Of a stretch of 64,000 nucleotides of DNA, positions 1-7,805 are shown piece by piece. Origin of the DNA: JAJECS01 sp965198185 (lineage in GTDB: Bacteria > Chloroflexota > UBA11872); NCBI GenBank assembly GCA_965198185.1, contig CBDAOU010000001.1, positions 124,001 to 188,000 on the forward strand. Direction: 5' to 3'. A program made the position numbers and the translations under genes. Numbering within the stretch: the stretch's first letter is position 1; each line of letters begins with the position of its first letter. A model generated the notes under the pieces. It did no database searches and was not told the origin of the DNA. It saw only the letters and a program-made list of their open reading frames with translations.

Positions 1-625
1 ACTCGCGCGAGAGATTGGCCTCATTCCACAGCTCGTACGCCTGCACGGCGCCGCGATACCTCATGGAGATCGCGCGCATGAAGTCTTCAAAGTCCTGCGG
101 GTCCGCCGGCGGGCCGTGGGCCCCTTCGCCAAGCGCCCAGCCCGGCGCGCGGACGACGCTGAGCAGTAGATTCAAGCCCGCGGCCGACACGGCGGCTACG
201 ACCTTGTCGAGCTCCCGCCAGTCATAGCCACCTTTCTCGATGGGCTCGGTCTGCGACCACTCCACTTGCTGCTTGAGCCAGTTGAAGCCCGCGTCGAGCG
301 TCTGCCGCACGATGACGTCGCGGCCCTGGTTGTAGAGATGCGCCTGAAATCCGTAGCCGTCGAGACGGCGGAGCGCCGCGTCGGGATCATTGGGATCGGG
401 AGTCGGCGCCGTGAGCCTCGGCGCGGCCGGAGTTGGCGTGGCAGGACTCGGCGTTTGGGGTGGGGGCGTGAGCACGCCCGCGGTGACCGCCCCTCCTGCC
501 GGCGTGTGCGTCGGCTCGGCGGGTGCGGCAGCGGTGACGGGTTCGGTTGGGCCGCCATCGGCTTCGCCGCACGCCAAGGTGGCCGCTCCGGCCGCCAGGA
601 CGGCCAACAGGCGGCGGCGCGACAT
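1..625 (-). CDS. Clan-A glycoside-hydrolase-like secreted protein, 3' end beyond window
   Basis: Reading the minus strand from ATG at 625 gives 208 open codons that run off the left edge. The N-terminus begins MSRRRLL (twin-arginine-like), followed by a short hydrophobic stretch ending TLAC at residue 19, so the protein is probably exported and perhaps lipid-anchored, though the lipobox is imperfect. Residues 22-80 are a Pro/Thr/Ala-rich linker. From residue about 85 a TIM-barrel-like domain begins (LDGYGFQAHLY, then GFNWLKQQVEWS), and the last visible residues include YELWNEAN, the W-N-E motif carrying the acid/base Glu (here E202) of clan GH-A glycosidases such as GH5/GH39. Family assignment is from motifs only; the nucleophile half is outside the window. 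It is divergent from the SPFH gene, sharing the 626-781 upstream region. Confidence 0.7.
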   Translation of the reverse strand, partial: MSRRRLLAVLAAGAATLACGEADGGPTEPVTAAAPAEPTHTPAGGAVTAGVLTPPPQTPSPATPTPAAPRLTAPTPDPNDPDAALRRLDGYGFQAHLYNQGRDVIVRQTLDAGFNWLKQQVEWSQTEPIEKGGYDWRELDKVVAAVSAAGLNLLLSVVRAPGWALGEGAHGPPADPQDFEDFMRAISMRYRGAVQAYELWNEANLSRE

Positions 626-781
626 GCGTCCGCACGCCGGTCGCCGAAGCTTCGTGGAGATTGGCAACGTACGACGTATCCTTGAGCACAGACCGCGTGG
701 ATGGTATCAAGGCACGGAAGGGCGCACCGGCGTCGGCCAATCCCGCGCCTCCCAACCAACCGTCGTTAGAGGAAGGTCCGC

Positions 782-1645
782 ATGGCCCAGCGCAGTTTCG
801 GCAATTCAGTCCTCGGCATAGGCGTGATCGTGGTGATCGGAGCGATCATCATTGGGCTGTTCAGCATCCGCTTCGTGGGTGTTGGTGAAGTTGGCGTCAT
901 CAATACATTCGGCGTGGTGGACCCGATTCCGAAGCCGCAAGGCCTGCTGGTCAAGCTGCCATGGGCGACGCTCGACACCTATAGCGTGCGAACGCAGTCA
1001 ATCACAATGAGCTCCCGAGCCGAAGAGGTGGGCGCCTCCGATCAGACCGTTCGGACACTGACTTCCGAAGGGTTGTCCGTCGGCCTCGACATCACGACGC
1101 TGTTCGTGCTCAACTTCGACCAGGCGCCGCAAGTCCGGAATCAGGTAGGGCCGGAAGGCGTGTATCAGGAAATCATTGTGCGGCCAGGCATTCGCAACGC
1201 GATTCGCGACGTTGTGGCGCAGTTCACGGCCGAGGCGCTGTACACGACCGCGCGGGAGGAAATCGGGACCCGCATTCAGCAGCAGCTCGATGAATCGCTC
1301 AATGCACGCGGCGTCACCATCCAGGACGTACTGCTGCGCGACGTGACGCTGCCGGCGGTGATTACCCAGGCCATCGAGAACAAACTGGCCGCCGAGCAAG
1401 CGATTCAGGAACGGCGCTTCCGGGTCGACGAGGCCAAGGAGGAAGCCCAGCGCCGGGTCGAAGAGGCGAACGGTATCGCCGAGGCCAACCGGCGCATCAA
1501 TGAATCGCTCACCGCGGCCGTGCTGCAGGACAAGTACATCCAGGCGCTGCGCGAGATGAACTCGGGCAGCGTGGTGTACGTGCCCACGAATCCGGAAACC
1601 GGGTTGCCGGTGATCCTGGGAACCCCGGAGCTCGGCTCGAACTAA
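782..1645 (+). CDS. SPFH/prohibitin (band 7) family membrane protein
   Basis: This 287-residue protein has one N-terminal membrane anchor (about residues 10-32). A band-7 domain follows (residues 34-220), starting with the typical VGVGEVGVINTFG strand and containing LLRDVTLP and AIENKLAAEQ. Next comes an Ala/Glu-rich coiled coil (VDEAKEEAQRRVEEANGIAEANRRI). Prohibitin-like SPFH proteins form ring assemblies in the membrane and often protect or sequester membrane proteases. The ATG at 782 is preceded by GAGGAAGG at a good spacing. It stands alone, followed by a strong hairpin and tRNA-Val. The subfamily (prohibitin versus HflC/stomatin) is not fixed from sequence alone, but prohibitin-like is the best fit. 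Confidence 0.88.
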   Translation: MAQRSFGNSVLGIGVIVVIGAIIIGLFSIRFVGVGEVGVINTFGVVDPIPKPQGLLVKLPWATLDTYSVRTQSITMSSRAEEVGASDQTVRTLTSEGLSVGLDITTLFVLNFDQAPQVRNQVGPEGVYQEIIVRPGIRNAIRDVVAQFTAEALYTTAREEIGTRIQQQLDESLNARGVTIQDVLLRDVTLPAVITQAIENKLAAEQAIQERRFRVDEAKEEAQRRVEEANGIAEANRRINESLTAAVLQDKYIQALREMNSGSVVYVPTNPETGLPVILGTPELGSN

Positions 1646-1675
1646 CCGCTGTCGGGAGCGGACGAGCCGTAGGGT

Positions 1676-1698
1676 GCCGCCGGGTCAGGCCCGGCGGC
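1676..1698 (+). terminator. Terminator-like hairpin after the SPFH gene
   Basis: A perfect 9-bp inverted repeat GCCGCCGGG / CCCGGCGGC with a 5-nt loop (TCAGG) lies 31 bp after the SPFH stop and just before tRNA-Val. There is no T-tract, so it may act as a weak or non-canonical terminator or as an mRNA 3'-end stabiliser. Confidence 0.4.
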
Positions 1699-1701
1699 GA
1701 T

Positions 1702-1774
1702 GGGCGATTAGCTCAGCTGGGAGAGCGCTACGTTTACACCGTAGAAGTCGCAGGTTCGAGTCCTGCATCGCCCA
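1702..1774 (+). tRNA. tRNA-Val (anticodon TAC)
   Basis: A complete cloverleaf can be drawn. The acceptor stem GGGCGAT pairs with ATCGCCC, the D-arm is GCTC/GAGC, the anticodon stem is CTACG/CGTAG with loop TTTACAC, and the T-arm is GCAGG TTCGAGT CCTGC. Loop positions 34-36 are TAC, reading Val GTA codons. The discriminator base is A and the CCA tail is not encoded. Confidence 0.96.
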
Positions 1775-2224
1775 CCGGCGTTGGCAGCGACAACTCGCCT
1801 TCGGGCTGTCGATTCATGCATCCCGACGCCTCGAGGAGAGCTGGCACATCGGGGCAGTCGTGCCGATGCCGCGCCCGCCCCGATTTGTGCCCGTGACTTA
1901 TCCATCGAGCGATGGCACGCCCCTTGGTCTGGCCTGCTCGATGGGCCCATCCAACGTGAACTGAGCGATGACGTTGACGCCGTCGCTGTGCGCCGACCGG
2001 CACGCGTTCGACACGCGATAGCGGCTGCCCTGGTTCAGCTAGGGGAGGTACTCCGAGTAGTCGAGCGCGCGGGTGAGGCCGCGTATCGATTTTCCGAGAA
2101 TTGGAAGCGCGTCAAGGCGGTCGAGCGGTTCGTTCACGTTGGCAGGCAGCGATCCCGCGCGTCTATGACTCCGACGAGCTCATCGATCCCGAAACTCGGA
2201 TCGACGCGCCTTGGTAGCTGGATG
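1775..2224. other. 450-bp interval without a supported gene
   Basis: Between tRNA-Val and the 3' end of the minus-strand membrane gene I find no ORF with credible protein character. The ORFs that cross it are readings through the tRNA or shadows of the membrane-protein gene. Confidence 0.5.
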
Positions 2225-3777
2225 TCAACCGTAGGCGCCGTTCAATGCCCACAGCACCTGGAGCAGGCCGATGGCGACAACCGCGATGCCGGCCGTGAGC
2301 AGCAGGCTGGGCTGGGCGGCGCGCCAGACAAAGCCGCGCCAAAACCGCGGCTTGGCCCCCGCCAGGCCGCGCCAGGTGGCCACCGCGGCGAATACCCACA
2401 GGAACACCATCGCGACGACATCGCCGATGACAAACAGCCGCCGCGGATCCCGCGTAAGCAGGTCATGGACGATCTGCGCCCCGCTGGCGCGCACATGGGT
2501 GCCGATGGCGAGCTTCCGCTCGTGCCGCATCCCGTTTACGATCGCGCCGTCAATGCCGGCCCCACCGCTGGTCAGCCCGAGGGCGACGAGCGGGAGCATT
2601 TCGCTCAGGATCACCAAGTCGAAGCGTCTTCCCGCGCTGTCGGGGATCGGCTCGAAGGTGATCACGTTAACCTTTGGATCGTCGCGAGTGCCGCCTATCT
2701 CGGCGGTTCCCCAGATCGCCGCCCCCCCTCGTGGGGGATGAGGCGGGAGCGAATATCTGCCGTGGCGGTCGTGTCATCCCCGGCGTCGACATATCCCCAC
2801 ACGTCGATCCGCGTCAACTGGCCGACGTGTGTCTCTAGCGGTTGCTCAAGAAGTGATATAGGCCCAGCGTAGTCGAGCGGCCGCGTCCATCCGGCCTCCG
2901 CCCAGTCCCACTCCGCGCGCAGCGCCGGACCGCTCGCCGCTAGGAGGGCCACCAGCGCCGCGCCGGTCACCCACCGGGCGTATGGGAGGCCGCGCCCGTC
3001 CCGATCGGCCGAGCGCGCCGGAAGGCGGGCCGCGAGCGCCTCGACAAGGACCACCGCCAAGATGGCGCTCGCCATGAGCTCGGAGCCGTCGTCGAGCAAG
3101 AGCACCCAGGGGCTCGTTGTCCCGTAGTGAACACCGAAGCCGTCGCGGAGGGCGGCGCCCACGCCGAGCGCCACCGCCAGGACGGTGAGCAACGCCAGCG
3201 CCGGGTGCCGGCGCAACGACGCATACAAGGCCCAGCCTGCGGCCGCCGCCAGCGGGGCGCCGACCACGGCGACCACGACCAGCCAGCGGAGCTCGGGGGT
3301 TATCGACGCAAGCGGCGAATCGAGCGCGGCCCACTGTCCGAGCGTGTCTTTGAGTTCGGCGAGTTCTTCGAAGGCCACTAGCGCGGCGATCAGCGCCACG
3401 CTGAACCAGCCCAGCCGCCAAAGCCATCGCGGACCGCTGACGGCACAAGGAACCGGGCAGCCCAGATGCGCCCCCGCCAGTGCGGCGACGGCCCCCCAGA
3501 GGATGCCCGAATACAGCGCCACCACCGTTCCCTCGTGATCGAGGCTCAGCTGGTGGAACCAACTGTCAGTCTCGGGCCAGTCGGAGCTGACCGCGACGAT
3601 GGCCAATGGCACGGTGAGCGCGAGGTGCACGACCAAGAACAGCGCGAGCAGTCGTGCCCGTCGCTGCGGGCGCGCCAACCAGGACCGCACGCGGTGCGTG
3701 CGTTCACCCGCCGCCGCGGTAAGGCCAACACCTGCCATCCAGCACCTTGAACCACTCGTGGGCGCAGGTCGCAGCAC
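2225..3777 (-). pseudogene. Nine-helix membrane protein, frameshifted paralogue of the gene at 7806-9242
   Basis: Two minus-strand frames (2695-3777 and 2225-2665) together match the full intact protein at 7806-9242. They share the patterns SGILWG.VAAL, W.W.LGW.SVAL, GSELMA.AILAVV.VE, ARxxPLxYAGPI, LTRIDVWGYVD and LTRDPRRLFVxGDV.AM. The break is at a run of seven C (2722-2728). Adding one base restores a continuous reading through EGG...KVNVITFEPIPDS, exactly where the paralogue has EGG...INVINFEPIPDS. Predicted topology is seven helices, a roughly 150-residue outer loop, then two helices. Function unknown. It could be genuinely inactivated or a homopolymer error. The start at 3777 is uncertain; Met at 3738 is an alternative. 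Confidence 0.75.
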
Positions 3778-3877
3778 TCGACGGCTCGCCCCGTGGTTGT
3801 CTCTGCTCGTCGATGCGATGGTATCTCGATGTCAGTGTGATCACATCGGTGTCTTCGCACTGACGAGGGGGCCGAAC

Positions 3878-3913
3878 ATGGGTGCCGTGCGGCGTCGCTA
3901 GCGAGTCGCGCGA
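3878..3913 (+). promoter_or_regulatory. Strong SD and ATG with an in-frame amber codon ahead of the surface-protein gene
   Basis: GAGGGGG lies 6-7 nt before ATG 3878. The frame reads MGAVRRR, TAG (3899-3901), RVAR and then runs into the TTG-started reading at 3914. Without the stop, the combined N-terminus has the layout of a signal peptide: an Arg-rich n-region followed by the hydrophobic core VAVALVLAAVGAL. Confidence 0.6.
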
Positions 3914-6900
3914 TTGGTCGCCGTGGCCCTGGTGCTGGCCGCGGTGGGAGCCTTGGGCGAGCCGCATTTCTTGCCTGGGCAGTCCCAGGAAGGTGTCGCG
4001 CAGGCGCAGTCCACCCGGGAAGCGCCGGAGATCACCGCCCTGACGCAGCCCACGACTAGTTCCATCGCGGTGACCTGGCTGCCGGCGGACAACACTGACA
4101 CGCATTGGCTCTACGCGGTGAAAGCCGACGGCACCGACGGTCGGTTTCAGCCGGCCGTTTCCGACCCGCCGCCGTCGCAAGGCGCCACGAGGCAAGTGAC
4201 CGGGGTGTCGCACGTGACCACGGTCACCGGGCTGGCTGCCGATACGCAGTACTGGTTTGCCATCCTGGGCGTCCGCGCGCCGGCCGACGGCAGCCCCAGC
4301 ACGTGGTTCCGCTGGAGCAATTGGGGCAGGGCCACGACGCTCATGGTCGCCACGGTGTTCCTGGGACCTGATGTGGCGGTGGCCGAAGGCGGCACCGCCA
4401 CCCTCACGGTCACCGCCAGCCCCGCGCCCCAGGCCCCGCTCACCGTCAACTACGCCATCGGCGTCCACGCTGACCCGGCGACCACCAATGGGGACAGCGA
4501 CGACTACACCGGGACCGCCAGCGGCTCGATCATCATTGCGGACGGCGCCACCACGGGGAGCATCGCCGTCGTGATCACCGACGACAGCGACATCGACGAC
4601 GGCGCCCAGGAAACGCTGGTGGTGACCATATCGCTGCCCCAGGGGTCGAGCTACCAGCTCGGGGAGAGGTCATCGGCGACGGTGACCATCACCGAGGGCG
4701 TGTGCGACCGCAGCGCCGAGGTGCGCACCGCGATTCTGGATGCGCTGACCGGCATCAGCGCCTGTGCCGCGGTCACGGACGCCGACCTGCGCGGCATGGC
4801 GGGCACCCTGGATCTGTCAAATGAGAGCCTCACGGCGGTGCAAGCCCGGGACTTCCGCGGTCTCTCCGGCCTGCAGGTGCTGCGGCTGAACCACAACGCA
4901 CTGACGGCGCTGCCGGCGGATGTCTTCGCCGGGCTCACCAGCCTCACCACGCTGTCGTCGAGCAACAACGCGCTGGCCGCGTTGCCGGCGGACGTGTTCG
5001 ACGGGCTGACCGACCTCACCACGCTGCGGTTGAACAACAACGGCCTGACTTCGTTGCCGGATGAGGTGTTCGACGGCCTCACCGACCTGGAAGGCTTGTA
5101 CTTGGCCAATAATCCGGGCAGCGCCTTCACCTTCACGGCGGCGGTGGAGCAGACGGGGGCCGCCCAGGTCACGGTGGCGGCCGCGCAGGCGGCGCCCTTC
5201 GACCTGAGCGTCACGCTCTCCGTCCAAGGTGGCACGCTGTCCGACACCTCCGTCACGGTGCCGGCCGGCAGCCGCGTTGGCTCGGCCATTGCTCTGACCC
5301 CCAGCGGCGATGGGCCGGTCACGGTGCGTGCCACCGCCGCCGGCTTCCCCGGCTCCGGCGTCGAAATCAACGGTGTCACCGTGACCTACAACGGCATCCA
5401 GACGGCCGTGGACGCCGCGAACCAAGCGCCCACGGCCGACGCGGGCTCCGACCAGACGGTAGGCACCGGCGCCACGGTGACGCTGAACGCCTTGGGCAGC
5501 AGCGACCCCGACAGCGGCGACACGCTGAGCTACCACTGGGAACAACCCGCCGGAGCCTCGGTGACGCTGAGCAGCACCACGGCGGCCAGCCCCACGTTCA
5601 CCACCCCGTCGAGCGCGGACGACCTGACCTTCCAGGTCACCGTCATGGACGGCCGGGGCGGCAGCGACCGCGACACGGTGGCTATCACCGTGACCGCCAA
5701 CCGGCCGCCCACGATCACGTCCGACCCGATCTTCAGCCTCCCGGAGAACACGACGGCCGTGGGCCCCGTGATCGCCTCCGACCCCGACGCAGCCGACAGC
5801 GTCACGGGGTACACCCTCGGCGGCACGGACGCGGGCCTGTTCGCGATCACCGCCGGCGGCGCACTCACCTTTAGCGCGGCCCCGGACTTCGAGGCTCCGC
5901 AGGGTGGGGCGAGCGACGACTCCAACAGCTATGCGCTGACTGTCACCGCCACCGGCGGCGCGGGCACCCGGGCCCTCACCACCGCCCAGGACCTCACGGT
6001 CACCGTCACCGACGCGAACGAGGCGCCCGTGTTCACGTCCAATGCGATCTTCAGCGTCGCGGAGAACACGACGGCCGCGGGCACCGTGATCGCCACCGAT
6101 CCCGACGCGGCTGACAGCATCACGGGATACACCCTGAGCGGGACGGACGCGGGGCTGTTCGCGATCACCAGCGGCGGCGATCTCTCCTTCACGGCGGCCC
6201 CGGACTTCGAGGCGCCGCAGGGTGGGGCGAGTGACGACTCCAACAGCTATGAGCTGACCGTCACCGCCACCGGCGGCGCGGGCGGTCGGGCCCTCACGGT
6301 CACCGTCACCGACGTCAGCGAGGCGCCCGAGGCGCCGCCGGTCCCCACCATTGGGACGGCCACGACCACCAGCCTCGTCGTGAACTGGCAGGCCCCAGCC
6401 AACCCCGGCTCCGCCATCACTGACTTCGACGTGCAGTATCGCGCGACGGACGCGGCCTCCTGGTCATCGTGGTCGCACTCGGGCACCGCCCGCGCGACCA
6501 CCATTACCGGCCTCGACGAAAACACGGAGTACGCAGTGCAGGTGCGCGCGCAAAATAGCTACGGCGAAAGCCCCTGGTCGCCGTCGGCGAGCGGGACGAC
6601 GGTGCCCGATGCGCCGGCCATCACTTCCGTCTCGTCGCCCAGTGCCAGCTCGATCAGCTTCGACTGGTCGCTGCCCAGCGGCCCGGCGACCATCACCGGC
6701 TACGACATCCTGTATCGCGTGAGTAGTACATCGACCTTGAGCACGTGGACCCACACGGGCACCTCCCGCTCGGCCACAATCACCGGGCTCGACGAAAACA
6801 CGGAATACGCGGTGCAGGTGCGCGCACGAAACGCCGGCGGCCCAAGCGAGTGGTGGGGATCCAGCGGCACTACCCGTCCGGAGGCGCCATCGATCACGTC

Positions 6901-7468
6901 GACCAGCGCCGCGTCCAGCAGCAGCATCCGCCTCGACTGGAGCCTGCCCGGCGGCCCCGCCGCCATCACCGGCTACGACCTGCAGTATCGCGAGGACGGC
7001 GAGACCGATTGGGAGGATCGGGCACATAGCGGCACGGGGCGGTCCGCCACGATCAGCGGGCTTGATGACGACACGGAATACGAAGTGCAAGTGCGGGCAC
7101 AGAACGCGGGTGGCATGAGCGAGTGGTCGCCGAGTGGCACGGCGACCACGCAGGAGGCTCCGCCGCCGCCGCCGCCGCCGGAGCCGGAGCCAGTGACCTA
7201 TCCGAGTGCGCCGCGCGATCTCAGCGCTAGCGTCTCCGGGACAACAATCACCCTGTCGTGGAATGCGCCGTCCGACGATGGCGGCGCGCCAATCACACAC
7301 TATTCGTTCGAGTGGCGCGAGGTGGGCCACTATTGGGCCGCCGGCGGCAGCACGACCGGCACGTCCGACACCTACAATGGGGCTCCCGGCGGCAACTACG
7401 AATTCCGCGTCGCCGCACACAACAGCGAAGGCCGCGGACGGTGGCGACACATATTCGCGAACACCTAG
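3914..7468 (+). CDS. Giant modular surface protein: FN3, Calx-beta, LRR, PKD-like, two cadherin-like, four FN3
   Basis: A secreted, probably adhesive protein of 1184 residues as read from TTG at 3914. Approximate order: hydrophobic segment 1-20; FN3-like 38-146; Calx-beta 148-262 (VAVAEGGTATLTV ... DSDIDDGAQETLVV); five leucine-rich repeats 290-412 (LPADVFDGLTDLTTLRLNNN type); a beta domain; PKD/Ig-like 502-595 (TADAGSDQTV); two near-identical cadherin-like repeats 595-805; FN3 domains at about 809-897, 899-992, 993-1080 and 1094-1180, with a proline linker before the last. The stronger start is ATG 3878 in the same frame, with GAGGGGG just upstream. It encodes an Arg-rich n-region (MGAVRRR) but is separated from the hydrophobic core by an in-frame TAG at 3899. 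Whether the TTG start gives export is unclear. No catalytic domain is seen. Confidence 0.85.
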   Translation: MVAVALVLAAVGALGEPHFLPGQSQEGVAQAQSTREAPEITALTQPTTSSIAVTWLPADNTDTHWLYAVKADGTDGRFQPAVSDPPPSQGATRQVTGVSHVTTVTGLAADTQYWFAILGVRAPADGSPSTWFRWSNWGRATTLMVATVFLGPDVAVAEGGTATLTVTASPAPQAPLTVNYAIGVHADPATTNGDSDDYTGTASGSIIIADGATTGSIAVVITDDSDIDDGAQETLVVTISLPQGSSYQLGERSSATVTITEGVCDRSAEVRTAILDALTGISACAAVTDADLRGMAGTLDLSNESLTAVQARDFRGLSGLQVLRLNHNALTALPADVFAGLTSLTTLSSSNNALAALPADVFDGLTDLTTLRLNNNGLTSLPDEVFDGLTDLEGLYLANNPGSAFTFTAAVEQTGAAQVTVAAAQAAPFDLSVTLSVQGGTLSDTSVTVPAGSRVGSAIALTPSGDGPVTVRATAAGFPGSGVEINGVTVTYNGIQTAVDAANQAPTADAGSDQTVGTGATVTLNALGSSDPDSGDTLSYHWEQPAGASVTLSSTTAASPTFTTPSSADDLTFQVTVMDGRGGSDRDTVAITVTANRPPTITSDPIFSLPENTTAVGPVIASDPDAADSVTGYTLGGTDAGLFAITAGGALTFSAAPDFEAPQGGASDDSNSYALTVTATGGAGTRALTTAQDLTVTVTDANEAPVFTSNAIFSVAENTTAAGTVIATDPDAADSITGYTLSGTDAGLFAITSGGDLSFTAAPDFEAPQGGASDDSNSYELTVTATGGAGGRALTVTVTDVSEAPEAPPVPTIGTATTTSLVVNWQAPANPGSAITDFDVQYRATDAASWSSWSHSGTARATTITGLDENTEYAVQVRAQNSYGESPWSPSASGTTVPDAPAITSVSSPSASSISFDWSLPSGPATITGYDILYRVSSTSTLSTWTHTGTSRSATITGLDENTEYAVQVRARNAGGPSEWWGSSGTTRPEAPSITSTSAASSSSIRLDWSLPGGPAAITGYDLQYREDGETDWEDRAHSGTGRSATISGLDDDTEYEVQVRAQNAGGMSEWSPSGTATTQEAPPPPPPPEPEPVTYPSAPRDLSASVSGTTITLSWNAPSDDGGAPITHYSFEWREVGHYWAAGGSTTGTSDTYNGAPGGNYEFRVAAHNSEGRGRWRHIFANT
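5700..6330 (+). repeat. Tandem near-identical cadherin-repeat DNA
   Basis: Two copies of an approximately 310-bp unit lie in tandem within the surface-protein gene. Shared stretches at DNA level include gagaacacgacggcc, gacttcgagg and gcagggtggggcgag. The second copy lacks the small TTAQDL segment. The close identity points to recent internal duplication. Confidence 0.75.
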
Positions 7469-7589
7469 CTGCCTACTGCCAGGGCGATCCCTCCCGGTGC
7501 GCGTGGGGAACCAGCGGTCGCGCGCAACGATTACTGGCAGAACTGCGATTTTCCACGGACCGCAGCAAGTCTTTTGCCGGACTCTCAAC

Positions 7590-7677
7590 GGACCGCCATG
7601 AGTGGCGGATAGCTGCGCACAACGCACATGGCCGCGGGACTTGGGGGCATGCGTCAGTGACGGTGATCCAGCGGTGA
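7590..7677 (+). pseudogene. Orphan FN3 C-terminal fragment
   Basis: Downstream of the surface-protein stop, another frame encodes HEWRIAAHNAHGRGTWGHAS followed by five residues and TGA. It closely matches the last FN3 strands of the gene just upstream (YEFRVAAHNSEGRGRW). It has no start or context of its own. It is probably a leftover of another FN3 module or of the original C-terminus. Confidence 0.5.
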
Positions 7678-7805
7678 CTCCCTGACCAGGGGCAACGGGG
7701 CTGGTCGGGCGTGCGGCTCACGCGTCCGGGCGATTTGTTCGACTAGGCTTGGCGAATCCATATCCGGCGGGAACCCAAATCCGAAGACCGGTGGGGCCTC
7801 AGTTG

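Noticed and set aside
1674..2003. ORFs on both strands across the tRNA-Val region
   Set aside because: They read through the tRNA (AISSAGRALRLHRRSRRFES and GDAGLEPATSTV are well-known false products of tRNA sequence).
1781..2872. 363-codon plus-strand ORF
   Set aside because: Low-complexity Arg/Pro/Gly product with no domain; it lies opposite the minus-strand membrane gene, which has a paralogue.
4651..5545. Long minus-strand ORFs opposite the LRR part of the surface gene
   Set aside because: They mirror the repetitive coding strand and show no independent signature.
6464..7627. 387-codon minus-strand ORF
   Set aside because: Shadow of the FN3 domains on the plus strand.
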